This document shows, in pieces, positions 32,285-40,799 of a DNA stretch of 64,000 nt. A model generated the notes under the pieces. That model made no database searches. It was not told where the DNA came from and saw nothing but the letters and a program-made list of their open reading frames with translations. Made by a program: the position numbers and the translations under genes. This DNA comes from Poriferisodalis sp965221945 (GTDB lineage: Bacteria > Actinomycetota > Acidimicrobiia > Acidimicrobiales > Poriferisodalaceae): assembly GCF_965221945.1 (NCBI RefSeq), contig NZ_OZ244925.1:1984001-2048000 (forward strand), written 5' to 3'. The stretch's first letter is position 1, and each line of letters opens with the position of its first letter.

Positions 32285-33925
32285 TCAGGCTGCTGGTTGT
32301 GCCTGCGGCGGCGTGGTGGCGGGCAGTGGTTTCTGTGAGGTGATCGTGGGCAGTGGTTCTTGGGCAGTGGTTCTTGAGAGGTGACTGCGTCTGGTGATTG
32401 CGGCGCGGTGTTTGGGCTTGCGTGAGGGCGCCGGGTTCGGGGGATTTGTCGGGTCGGGTGGGATGAGCCGGAAACGGTTGTCACGGACGATGACTTGCCA
32501 GTTGTGGTCGTGGATGCGATCGTGGCATGACCAGCAGACGAGCACGAGATTGTCGACTCGTGTCTTGCCGCCGCATTTCCACGGGATGACGTGGTGGGCT
32601 TCGCAATCGCCCAGCGGTGCCCCACAGCCGATGCATTTCCCGTCGCGTGCGATTAAGGCGCGGCGCTGCGCCGCGGTGGGCGCCCGGCTCGCGACTGTCT
32701 CGTACAGCGGGGTCAGCTTGTCGCCGAAGATCTCCACCCAAACGTCGGAGTTGCAGGCGAGCCGTGCGAGGGTGCTGAGCGGGATCGGTCCGATGCCGCA
32801 GATCTCCGCGACACCGCCTGGCTGGCCCGAAAAGGCCGCCAGCTCGGCGGTGCCGTCGGGCTCGCCGGTAAGGGCTGCGAGATCGGTACGCACGATGATC
32901 TCCGCCGCTGCTGGCTTGCGACCGATGTGGGCCGGTGGTGCCTCTGCAGCGGGCGCGGGCTCGGAGCGGTTGACGCCGTCGGTCTCGCCGATGCACCCCT
33001 GCTCTGGGACACCGGTGCCAGGCAGCGTCAGATGACCTGACTGCGGCGGGTTGTCCGTGAACGGCTGTTGGCCGGTGGGTTCGGTGGGAGCCGCAGTCGA
33101 GGGAGTCGCCTTCGGTGCGGCTGGGTTATCTGCGGCGAGGAGCGTTTCAAGTGCGTCGGCCATGCGCTGGTCGCGTGAGCGCACCGCGTTGCCCTTGCCG
33201 AGTGCATCTACAGCACCGTCGGCGGCGGTGCCATAGGCCGCGTTGGGGGGTTGAGGCTGGGCACGGCAGAGCTGGGCTTGGCGGTGCTGGGCGCGACGAT
33301 CTGCTTGGCGGAGCTGTTCGGCGTGGTGACGCAGCCGGTTCTGGATGCGGGCGCCCATCTCGGCGTCGAAGCTGCCGCGCATCTGCACCGAGCCGTCGTC
33401 GCCGTTCCAAAAGCGCACATTGCGGTTACGCCGGTTGCGGCGATGCTGCGCCACCAGATCAGCAGCGTCTTGGTGGCGGGCCGTCCAGCGCTGAGCGGCT
33501 TGGGCGAACTCGTCGGCAGGCAGCGTCTTGGCGAGCCCGATCAGCTCGGGATCGCCCTGCACGGCATCGGGACTGGTCTTGCGGGCGGCACGTGCGAGCT
33601 TGGCGGCGTTCGCCAAGCTGATCTGCCCCTCGGTGAGCGCGGCGTGCGCATCAGGAATGGAGACCAGCTCTGTGTCGGTGCGCACGTTGCGGGCAGCATC
33701 CGAGCGCGACAGGCCGCTGTGCTCGTGCAACAGCCCCGCGCCGCCGTCGCCGTGGCGTTCGCGCTGCGCAACAACTGCCGCTGCTTTGGCCTCGAGCAAC
33801 TCGACGCGGCTGCGCAGCTGCTTGGACACACCCAAAGTGCGGCGCAGCAGATCGCTCGGCGCTGTCTCGATGCCGTCGAGCGCAGTGTTGAGGTGTTCGA
33901 GCGCCTGCTCTACATGAGAGAACAT
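32285..33925 (-). CDS. DUF222/13E12-family HNH endonuclease-like protein
   Basis: 546 aa. The N-terminal two-thirds is the helical DUF222 region: LGVSKQLRSRVELLEAKAAA, SGLSRSDAARNVRTDTELVS, ALTEGQISLANAAKLARAAR, and WNGDDGSVQMRGSFDAEMGA. The C-terminal HNH has RRALIARDGKCIGCGAPLGD, EAHHVIPWKCGGKTRVDNLV and VCWSCHDRIHDHNWQV. Two Cys pairs and the catalytic His are present. The last 45 residues are a Pro/Thr/Lys-rich tail with EPLP/KPLP repeats. The start at 33925 is fixed by a TAGAGT box 6 nt upstream. These genes are multicopy in actinobacteria; a second one lies at 51574. Confidence 0.88.
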   Translation of the reverse strand: MFSHVEQALEHLNTALDGIETAPSDLLRRTLGVSKQLRSRVELLEAKAAAVVAQRERHGDGGAGLLHEHSGLSRSDAARNVRTDTELVSIPDAHAALTEGQISLANAAKLARAARKTSPDAVQGDPELIGLAKTLPADEFAQAAQRWTARHQDAADLVAQHRRNRRNRNVRFWNGDDGSVQMRGSFDAEMGARIQNRLRHHAEQLRQADRRAQHRQAQLCRAQPQPPNAAYGTAADGAVDALGKGNAVRSRDQRMADALETLLAADNPAAPKATPSTAAPTEPTGQQPFTDNPPQSGHLTLPGTGVPEQGCIGETDGVNRSEPAPAAEAPPAHIGRKPAAAEIIVRTDLAALTGEPDGTAELAAFSGQPGGVAEICGIGPIPLSTLARLACNSDVWVEIFGDKLTPLYETVASRAPTAAQRRALIARDGKCIGCGAPLGDCEAHHVIPWKCGGKTRVDNLVLVCWSCHDRIHDHNWQVIVRDNRFRLIPPDPTNPPNPAPSRKPKHRAAITRRSHLSRTTAQEPLPTITSQKPLPATTPPQAQPAA

Positions 33926-33937
33926 ACGTTCACTCTA
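33920..33937 (-). promoter_or_regulatory. Leaderless promoter with SOS-box-like palindrome
   Basis: TAGAGT (33937-33932) is followed by GAACGT and the ATG. The sequence GAACGTATGTTC (33931-33920) spans the start codon and fits the GAAC-N4-GTTC core of the actinobacterial LexA box. LexA bound here would cover the transcription start. Confidence 0.55.
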
Positions 33938-34161
33938 CTGGATCGGTGTCACAATTAAGCGTTTTCAGCACAAACGAATTATTGCAACTATGTTACATAT
34001 GGTTTCAGGGTGTTTCCATGTTGCACGTAGCCCCCGGAGCTCAGCCAAGACGTGGCCGTGAATCTCTGCACCGACTTGGCCAAGACTTCGCCAATTGGTT
34101 CGTCGCCCCAACGGCTTTCCGACATAGCGCACGCCCATCGACGCCTCCGCCAAGCCAGTGG

Positions 34162-36090
34162 TCAGTCAGAACCTCGCGCAAAGGGGTTTGATGAACGAAT
34201 TGGGACATCGGAGTCGTCGACCTGCAACACTGCCGCGACATGCTTCAGGGCTTCTCGGCAAACGGTGCGTACGGCGCAGAGAAAGTCACCGTCATTCCGG
34301 ATGAAGGCTTCCAAGGTCACTTCGCCATCTGTTGTCGACTCCGCGGTCTCATGACCTGCGCGTGACAGTGGCAAGAATTCTGGCCGTTGGTCGCGCCCCA
34401 GCGCGTCGTGGACGGCAGCATCCCATTCGATGAGTGGGACCGCCGTCTCGTCGACCAATTCAGAATATGAGTACTCCGACAGGTCGAGGCGTTCCAGAGT
34501 TGGACGCCTGCCGTAGAACTCGAGGAAGCTGCCAGCTCGCGGCCCTTCGGAGCGTCCGAACAGCAATGCGTAAAGGACAGTGAACAACTCGACAATCGCT
34601 GAGCGCTCGTCGCACCCCACGAGACGCGCCGCATCGAACAGTTCTGATTGGATGCTTCGAGCCGACCAATCCTCCAACTGGCGCAGCAGCGAGGATGCTA
34701 CGTAGAGGAACGCCCTCTGCTGATTCGACATTCCATCGAGGACTGTCTTGGCCTCGGCGTCGTCGAGCAACGCAAGCTCGCCGGCGAGGTCGGGGCGACT
34801 CTCCATCAGTTTTCGCGCGACTGCTTCCTTGTGAGCGAGCCACTCGGCGTCGGCCTCCGACATATCGACGCCGAGCGAGGCCACGTGGTTCGCAAGCTCG
34901 ATGTGCGGTTGCTGGGCGAGGCTGACCACCGAATCGAAGGGCGGGCTGACGACGGGAGGCGTAGGCACCTCGCGTCGGTAGTCGACCTGCGAGATGAAGA
35001 AGAGCTGTTGCTGGTTCGGTTCCGCATCGCCCTGGGCTGCGGCCCGCCAAAGCCGCTCGTACTCGACGAAGGCCTTGGTGAGGCCGGCGATGTCGAGAGC
35101 GAAATCGATGGCTCGGCGCGGCTGGGTGCGCAGCACGACGTAGCGCAGCAACTCGGGCGGCAGCATCGCTGTCAGCTCCGACGCCGTCATGCCGATGCCC
35201 TTCGATGAACTCATCTTGGCCCCGCCGAGCGTGAAGAACTCATAGGGCACGGGCACCGGAACCGGGCACTGCAGCACTTGGCGTGCCAGCGCGGAAGAGA
35301 CTTCATGTGAGCCGCTGGCAGCCATGTGGTCCTTGCCGGCGCCCTCGATCGAGACGCCGAAGAGCTTCCACTTGGCGGCCCACTCCAGCTTCCACGGCAG
35401 CTTGCCGTTCCCGCCGAACGGGCTGATGCGGCCGCTGTGCCCACAGCCCTCGGCCCATGTCACCAGATGGGGCCGGCACTCGTAGGCCACGGTCTCGCCG
35501 TCGTAACCGGACGCATAGGTAGTGCCGATGCGGCCGCATGCCTCGCAGATGGGTTGGAACGGCAGCCAATCATCGGAACGCTCGGCGCCGCTGAGCCTGA
35601 GGTAGATCTGCCGCACGTCGGCCGCAGCTCGCAGGAACGTGTCGATGATCTCGTCGAGCCTGCCTGCCCGATAGATGTCGCTCATGCGGTAGAACTCGAC
35701 CTCGACGCCGAGCTTGTCGAACTGCCCGGGAGCATCATCGACCGGCGAGTCGGTGGCATCGAACCACTTTCCAGTGAACTCGCCGAAGTACGCCTCAGCC
35801 ATCGAATCACGACGAAGACCCTCGGGCGGCGGTGCCGCCCACAATGGCTTGCCGAGGTGCTCGAAGAAGTGGTCTCCAGTTCCGTGCGGGATCTCGTCGA
35901 CTGCGTCCATGTCGTCGCAGCCGTACATAAAGGTTGCGTCCAGGCCGCGCTGGCGCGCCGCTCGAGCCAGAGCGTCGTGAATGAGCACGCCACGCAGCGA
36001 GCCGACATGGGCACGGCCGCTGGGCGTCTTGGAATCGTTGACTACGACCTGGCCAGGGCAGCTGTCGAGCGTTTTGTCGATCCAAGTCAT
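34162..36090 (-). CDS. lysS: Class I lysyl-tRNA synthetase, extended
   Basis: 642 aa. The class I features of archaeal-type LysRS are clear: VVVNDSKTPSGRAHVGSLRG (HIGH-like), MYGCDDMDAVDEIPHG, WLPFQPICEACGRIGTTYAS then AYECRPHLVTWAEGCGHSGR (zinc ribbon), and FFTLGGAKMSSSKGIGMTAS (KMSKS). It is about 100 residues longer than the usual 510-540. The C-terminal half holds an alpha-helical anticodon-binding region plus an added segment ending in AALQVDDSDV-like AAVLQVDDSDVPIRSSNPFA. No class II lysS is in the window. A 236-bp gap follows the gene. Confidence 0.92.
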   Translation of the reverse strand: MTWIDKTLDSCPGQVVVNDSKTPSGRAHVGSLRGVLIHDALARAARQRGLDATFMYGCDDMDAVDEIPHGTGDHFFEHLGKPLWAAPPPEGLRRDSMAEAYFGEFTGKWFDATDSPVDDAPGQFDKLGVEVEFYRMSDIYRAGRLDEIIDTFLRAAADVRQIYLRLSGAERSDDWLPFQPICEACGRIGTTYASGYDGETVAYECRPHLVTWAEGCGHSGRISPFGGNGKLPWKLEWAAKWKLFGVSIEGAGKDHMAASGSHEVSSALARQVLQCPVPVPVPYEFFTLGGAKMSSSKGIGMTASELTAMLPPELLRYVVLRTQPRRAIDFALDIAGLTKAFVEYERLWRAAAQGDAEPNQQQLFFISQVDYRREVPTPPVVSPPFDSVVSLAQQPHIELANHVASLGVDMSEADAEWLAHKEAVARKLMESRPDLAGELALLDDAEAKTVLDGMSNQQRAFLYVASSLLRQLEDWSARSIQSELFDAARLVGCDERSAIVELFTVLYALLFGRSEGPRAGSFLEFYGRRPTLERLDLSEYSYSELVDETAVPLIEWDAAVHDALGRDQRPEFLPLSRAGHETAESTTDGEVTLEAFIRNDGDFLCAVRTVCREALKHVAAVLQVDDSDVPIRSSNPFARGSD

Positions 36091-36148
36091 GGCGTGATGC
36101 GCAACAGGCCGCTACGGGTCTGACGACGACCACGGCAGCCTAACTGGG

Positions 36149-37258
36149 TCACCCTGCTCCGCCGTCTGCGATTTTGCTGTGCGTGCCTTCGTCGGCTGCA
36201 GCGGGATCACCGATCAGGCCGCGTAGCAGATCGTCGAGTGCGACCACGCCGAGCGTCCGGCTGTGCTCGTCGGCCACGACGGCAAGATGAATGCGTGTGC
36301 GCTGCATCCGGCGCAGTGCCTCGTCGAGCGCTGTGTCGGGATCGAAGCGGAGCATCCGGCGAACAAGGCCGCTACCGAGACGCTGGCGAGCCGCAACTCG
36401 ACGGTCGGCTTCGGCAAGGTCGGGCGCATCCCGCTCGGTCGCCGCTGCCAGGTCGTTGCTGTGGAGCATGCCCCGGACGTCGTCGGGTCCATCGCCGAGC
36501 ACGACGAGCCGTGAGCGGCCCGTGCGGGTGAACTGCTGCTCGGCCGCTGCGATCGAGTCGGCGAGCCGTACGGCGGCAACATCACCCGCCGGCGCCATGA
36601 TCTCGCTCACCGTGGTGGCTTCGAAGCGCATCGCCCGCTCGAGCAGCGCCACATCGCCAGCCTCGATGTGGCCTTCAGCGAGCGAGTCGCGAGCCATGAG
36701 GCCCAGCTCGGCCGGCGTCGCCGTGTCGGTCAGCTCGGTGGTCGGCTCCACGCGAAGGGCTCGCAGGACTCCGTTCGACACGGCGAGCAGGGATCGCACA
36801 ACGGGTCGGGCGACGACGAGATATGCGGCCATCGGGCGGGCAAGCACGAACAGTGTGCGTTCAGGGCCGATCAGCGCCAGGTTCTTGGGGACCATCTCGC
36901 CGAGCACCATGTGAACGACCGCGACGAGCCCGAGGCCGATTCCGAAGCCGATGGAGTGCAGCACGGCGTCTGGCAGCTCGACGATTCCCCCGATGGCACT
37001 CTCGATAAGGGCAGCGATCGCCGGTTCGGTGAGGCGACCGACTGCCAGCGAGCACACGGTGATCCCTAGCTGCGCGCCGCCAAGCGTGGTCAGCACATCC
37101 GACTGCATGCGTTGCGCTGCGAGGGCCGCTGATCGTCCCGCTGCAGCTTGGCTGTCCACGACCGCACGCTTCGAGCCGATGAGGCCGAACTCGAGCGCAA
37201 CGAAGCCGCCGTTGAACACGATCAGCACCGCGCCCACGGCAATCGCCAGCGCCGTCAC
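36149..37258 (-). CDS. CNNM/DUF21 and CBS-pair membrane protein, short form
   Basis: 369 aa. The DUF21 transmembrane region (LAIAVGAVLIVFNGGFVALE, LTTLGGAQLGITVCSLAVGR, GLVAVVHMVLGEMVPKNLAL) is followed by a linker and a CBS pair (VSEIMAPAGDVAAVRLADSI to ALDEALRRMQRTRIHLAVVA). It ends soon after the CBS pair and lacks the CorC/HlyC C-terminal domain found in its upstream paralogue. CNNM proteins are linked to magnesium and other cation transport. The GTG start at 37258 overlaps the upstream stop (GTGA). Confidence 0.88.
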   Translation of the reverse strand: MTALAIAVGAVLIVFNGGFVALEFGLIGSKRAVVDSQAAAGRSAALAAQRMQSDVLTTLGGAQLGITVCSLAVGRLTEPAIAALIESAIGGIVELPDAVLHSIGFGIGLGLVAVVHMVLGEMVPKNLALIGPERTLFVLARPMAAYLVVARPVVRSLLAVSNGVLRALRVEPTTELTDTATPAELGLMARDSLAEGHIEAGDVALLERAMRFEATTVSEIMAPAGDVAAVRLADSIAAAEQQFTRTGRSRLVVLGDGPDDVRGMLHSNDLAAATERDAPDLAEADRRVAARQRLGSGLVRRMLRFDPDTALDEALRRMQRTRIHLAVVADEHSRTLGVVALDDLLRGLIGDPAAADEGTHSKIADGGAG

Positions 37259-38604
37259 GACGCTGCCTCGTTCGAATCGGTGCCTTCGCTGTGCGCCGGG
37301 GTTTTGGCGCTGACGGCTACCTCCGCGATGCGCAAGCCATCGAGCTCGCTCACCACCAAGCGCCAACCCTTCCAGGAGACCACCGTGCCCACTGAGGGAA
37401 TCTCGCCGAGACGCTCCAGCACGAAGCCGGCCAACGTCTCATAGGGACCTGGGGGTGCGGCCAAGCCGGTGGCTTCTTCCAGCTCATCGAGCGTGGTGGT
37501 GCCCGCCATGGTGATCGGGCGGCCAGGCCGGCGAGGTGTCAGGGCGGGTGGCTCGTCGAACTCGTCGGCAATGTCGCCCACCAACTCTTCGGCGATGTCC
37601 TCTCGTGTCAGGACACCGGCGGTACCGCCGTGCTCGTCCACCACGACGCACAGCCGGCAGTCGGCCTCGGACATGTCGGCCAGCACGCCGTCCAGCTTGC
37701 GGCTCTCGGCCACCGCGACGACCGGACGCATGATGGTCTCCACCGGAGTGCGGTCTCGCTCGGACGCGTCCACACTGAACACATCACGCACCTCGGCGAT
37801 GCCGAGCACGTCGTCGGAACTCGACCCGAGCACGGGGAATCGCGAATGGCCGCTGCTGCGGGCCAGCTCCACCAGCTCGCCGAGAGTTGCGCCGGCTTCA
37901 AGGGCCGACATCGCAGTCCGTGGCGTGAGCGCGTCAGCTGCGTCCTTGCGGCCCAATCGCAGCGTTCGCACCAGCAGATCGGCCTGCGCGTCGCTGAGGG
38001 TGCGCTGGCGCGACGAGCGGACGACGTACTCCAGCTCGTCGCGGGTGCGCACGATGCGCAGTTCCTCGGTCGGCTCGAGGCCCAGCCCTCGCACGGTGGC
38101 GTTGGCGATGCCGTTGAACAGCAGCGTGACCGGGGCGGCGATAACGCCATAGATCCGCAGCACCGGTGCCAACCACATGCTCACCCGCAGCGGGCGCGAC
38201 ACGGCCAGGTTCTTGGGGGCCAGTTCGCCGAACACCATCTGGAACACCGCAGCCAGCGCTAAGGCGACCACCGCGATGGCGCCGGTCGATGCCACGGCCT
38301 CCGCCCAACCGCCCAGCGCCCGTTCGATCAACTTGCCGATGGTGCCCTCAGCGATGATGCCGAGCACCAATGAAGTGAGGGTGATGCCGAGCTGCGCTCC
38401 GCCGAGATGGAAGCTGAGGCGCCGCAGCAGCGCTCGCACGCCACGGGCGCGTCGGCGTCCCTGCGCTGCCAAGACATCAACCTGAGAAGTGTCAACGGCG
38501 AGGAGCGAGAACTCCCCTGCCACGAACACACCGTTCAAGGCAATGAGCACGACAACGATCCCAAGTCCTGCAATGAGTCCCAGCGTCATGCCGGTGTTGC
38601 GCAC
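37255..38604 (-). CDS. CNNM/DUF21, CBS and CorC-domain membrane protein
   Basis: 449 aa. DUF21 (LIAGLGIVVVLIALNGVFVA, FHLGGAQLGITLTSLVLGII, AAVFQMVFGELAPKNLAVSR), then a CBS pair (DALTPRTAMSALEAGATLGE; METIMRP-like VETIMRPVVAVAESRKLDGV; CRLCVVVDEHGGTAGVLTRE). The CorC/HlyC domain is near the C-terminus (FVLERLGEIPSVGTVVSWKG then WRLVVSELDGLRI). It is probably a magnesium/cobalt efflux or transport regulator. The pair with the shorter copy may form a heterodimer. An internal ATG six codons in is another start. Confidence 0.9.
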   Translation of the reverse strand: MRNTGMTLGLIAGLGIVVVLIALNGVFVAGEFSLLAVDTSQVDVLAAQGRRRARGVRALLRRLSFHLGGAQLGITLTSLVLGIIAEGTIGKLIERALGGWAEAVASTGAIAVVALALAAVFQMVFGELAPKNLAVSRPLRVSMWLAPVLRIYGVIAAPVTLLFNGIANATVRGLGLEPTEELRIVRTRDELEYVVRSSRQRTLSDAQADLLVRTLRLGRKDAADALTPRTAMSALEAGATLGELVELARSSGHSRFPVLGSSSDDVLGIAEVRDVFSVDASERDRTPVETIMRPVVAVAESRKLDGVLADMSEADCRLCVVVDEHGGTAGVLTREDIAEELVGDIADEFDEPPALTPRRPGRPITMAGTTTLDELEEATGLAAPPGPYETLAGFVLERLGEIPSVGTVVSWKGWRLVVSELDGLRIAEVAVSAKTPAHSEGTDSNEAAS

Positions 38605-38768
38605 CCCCGCGTAGCCCAGTGGCTGCGCCCACGGTACCGCCGGGCCGCGGAAAGCTGATTCTGCTCGCGGTCGAACCCGCTGGGTCGCTCTTGTTCACCT
38701 CGCTCACGGGCCGCTCGACCTCCGGTCGTCCCGGTTCGGCAAGTGGGGTCACCGCTAGCCTCGCCGGG

Positions 38769-40799
38769 ATGCGGGTAGCCCCCAGCACTGCGCCCGCGGA
38801 TCAGCCTGCGCAGCTCGATTCCGATGCCGTCGGCACGCGATCAGCCGATGACGACACCACCCCCACCGATCCTGCCGAAGCGCGTCCAGCCGGCGGGTTC
38901 GGCGACGATCTGACCGATGATTGGATCCGGGCTGAACGTTCGCTGAGTTGGATCCGGCGGCTCGGGCCCCTGCTCCGGCGACACCGGATGCGCATTGTCG
39001 GTTCGCTCATCGCAGCTATCGCCGCAATGGGCGTGCAGGCCGTCGCACCGCGGGTTGCGGGCTACGCCGTCGATGCCGCGCTGCCGCGCGAGGGGGCGAG
39101 CGGGTCTGGTTCGTTGTGGGCGTTCGTCATCGCACTCTTCGCGCTGGGCGTGGCCCGAGGCGTCTTCACCTACGCCTACCGCAAGGGTCTGTTCTCGATG
39201 GGCTGGCGCGTCGAGTACCAGCTGCGGACAATGCTGTTCTCCCACCTCAGCCGGCTGTCATTCGCGTTCTACGACCGGGTGCAGACCGGTGAGATCATCT
39301 CCCGCTCGAACTCCGACATCCGCTCGGTGCAGATGTATCTGGCCTTCGCTCCCATCGTGTCGATGCAGCTGCTGACCTTCGTGGTGGCTATCTCGCTGAT
39401 GGCGTGGATCAGTCTCACGCTCACTGCCATCACGATGCTGGCGATGCCAGCCGTCTACGCGCTCGGCCAGCGGTTGCGGCGGATCATGTTCCCGCTGTCG
39501 TGGATCATCCAGTCCCGCAATGCCGAGGTCGCGACCGTGACCCACGAGACCGTCAGCGGGGTTCGTGTTGTCAAGGCATTCGCGGCCGAGGCCCGGCAGG
39601 TGGAAGAAATGGCTCAGGCGGCGCAACGGCTGCGCTGGGCCAACATGCTCCAGCACAACACCCGGGCGCACTACACGCCGGTCATCGAGAACCTTCCTCG
39701 CCTTGCATTGGCGATGGTGCTGCTGGTGGGCGGGCACCAGATCATCAACGGCTCGCTCACCGTGGGCGACTTGGTCACTTTCAATCTGTACATCCTGCTG
39801 CTGCAGGCGCCGTTCCGATTCATCGGGATGCTGTTCATCTTCGGTCAGCGGGCCAAGGCTTCCTCTGAACGCATCTTCGAGGTGCTCGACGAGCCGGTGC
39901 TGGTCGCAGACCGGCCCGGTGCGATCGACCTGCCTCAGCGGCGTGGCTCTTCTGGCGGATCCGCTGGCATGGAGGTGAGCTTCGACGGTGTTCGATTCGC
40001 CTACGGCACCGAGACCATCGGCGGTGTGGCGGGAGCCTCGAGCGCGGAACGCGACGCACCACCGGTCTTCGATGGACTCGACTTGCACATCGGCGCCGGC
40101 GAGCGCGTCGCAGTGGTCGGGCGCACCGGCTGCGGCAAGACAACTCTCGTCCGCCTTCTGATGCGCTTCTATGACATCGGCAACGGCAGGATCGCCGTCG
40201 GCGGCCACGATGTAACCGATGTGACGGCCGACAGCCTGCGCCGCGCCGTGGGCCTCGTTCCCGACGAGCCATTCCTGTTCTCCGCCAGCATCCACGACAA
40301 CATCGCCTACGCCCGTCCTGATGCCGAGCGGCCAGATGTGATTGCAGCCGCAGCCGCTGCGCAGGCTCATGAATTCATCAGCGAGCTCAACGAGGGCTAC
40401 GACACGGTGGTCGGCGAGCGCGGGTACGACCTCTCAGGCGGTCAGCGCCAGCGCATCGCGATTGCCCGGGCATTCTTGGCCGACCCGGCAGTGCTGATCC
40501 TCGACGACGCCACCAGCTCGATCGACGTGGCGCACGAGGAGAAGATCCACGAAGCGCTCACCGAGCTGCTGAAAGACCGCACGACCATCGTCATCGCCCA
40601 CCGGCTGTCCACGATCAGTCTGGCTGACCGGGTGATCCTGCTCGCCGACGGGCGGGTGGCAGCCGATGGCACTCACGCCGAGCTGCTCGCCACCGAACCC
40701 CTCTACGCAGAGGTGCTGGCAGCAGGAGACGAGTCACAGACCACCGGCCAATCCGAAGCGGACGGCTGTAGCGCGCACGAAGGCAGCAGAACATGGTGA
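38769..40799 (+). CDS. Heterodimeric ABC exporter, half 1 (non-catalytic Walker B)
   Basis: 676 aa. The 60-residue Ala/Asp/Pro tail is followed by a six-TM exporter domain (GSLIAAIAAMGVQAVAPRVA onward, with FYDRVQTGEIISRSNSDIRS) and an NBD. Walker A is GRTGCGKTTLVRLLMRFYDI, signature DLSGGQRQRIAIARAFLADP, and Walker B VLILDDATSSID, where the catalytic Glu is Asp. H-loop IVIAHRLSTIS. The ATG at 38769 is chosen because TAGCCT lies 7 nt upstream. A 7-bp overlap with the next gene shows they work together. The substrate is unknown; drugs or lipids are usual. Confidence 0.9.
   Translation: MRVAPSTAPADQPAQLDSDAVGTRSADDDTTPTDPAEARPAGGFGDDLTDDWIRAERSLSWIRRLGPLLRRHRMRIVGSLIAAIAAMGVQAVAPRVAGYAVDAALPREGASGSGSLWAFVIALFALGVARGVFTYAYRKGLFSMGWRVEYQLRTMLFSHLSRLSFAFYDRVQTGEIISRSNSDIRSVQMYLAFAPIVSMQLLTFVVAISLMAWISLTLTAITMLAMPAVYALGQRLRRIMFPLSWIIQSRNAEVATVTHETVSGVRVVKAFAAEARQVEEMAQAAQRLRWANMLQHNTRAHYTPVIENLPRLALAMVLLVGGHQIINGSLTVGDLVTFNLYILLLQAPFRFIGMLFIFGQRAKASSERIFEVLDEPVLVADRPGAIDLPQRRGSSGGSAGMEVSFDGVRFAYGTETIGGVAGASSAERDAPPVFDGLDLHIGAGERVAVVGRTGCGKTTLVRLLMRFYDIGNGRIAVGGHDVTDVTADSLRRAVGLVPDEPFLFSASIHDNIAYARPDAERPDVIAAAAAAQAHEFISELNEGYDTVVGERGYDLSGGQRQRIAIARAFLADPAVLILDDATSSIDVAHEEKIHEALTELLKDRTTIVIAHRLSTISLADRVILLADGRVAADGTHAELLATEPLYAEVLAAGDESQTTGQSEADGCSAHEGSRTW

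Noticed and set aside
38590..38700. Possible tRNA-like stretch upstream of the ABC exporter
   Set aside because: No cloverleaf: the T-loop consensus GGTTCGAATCC and matching acceptor ends are absent.
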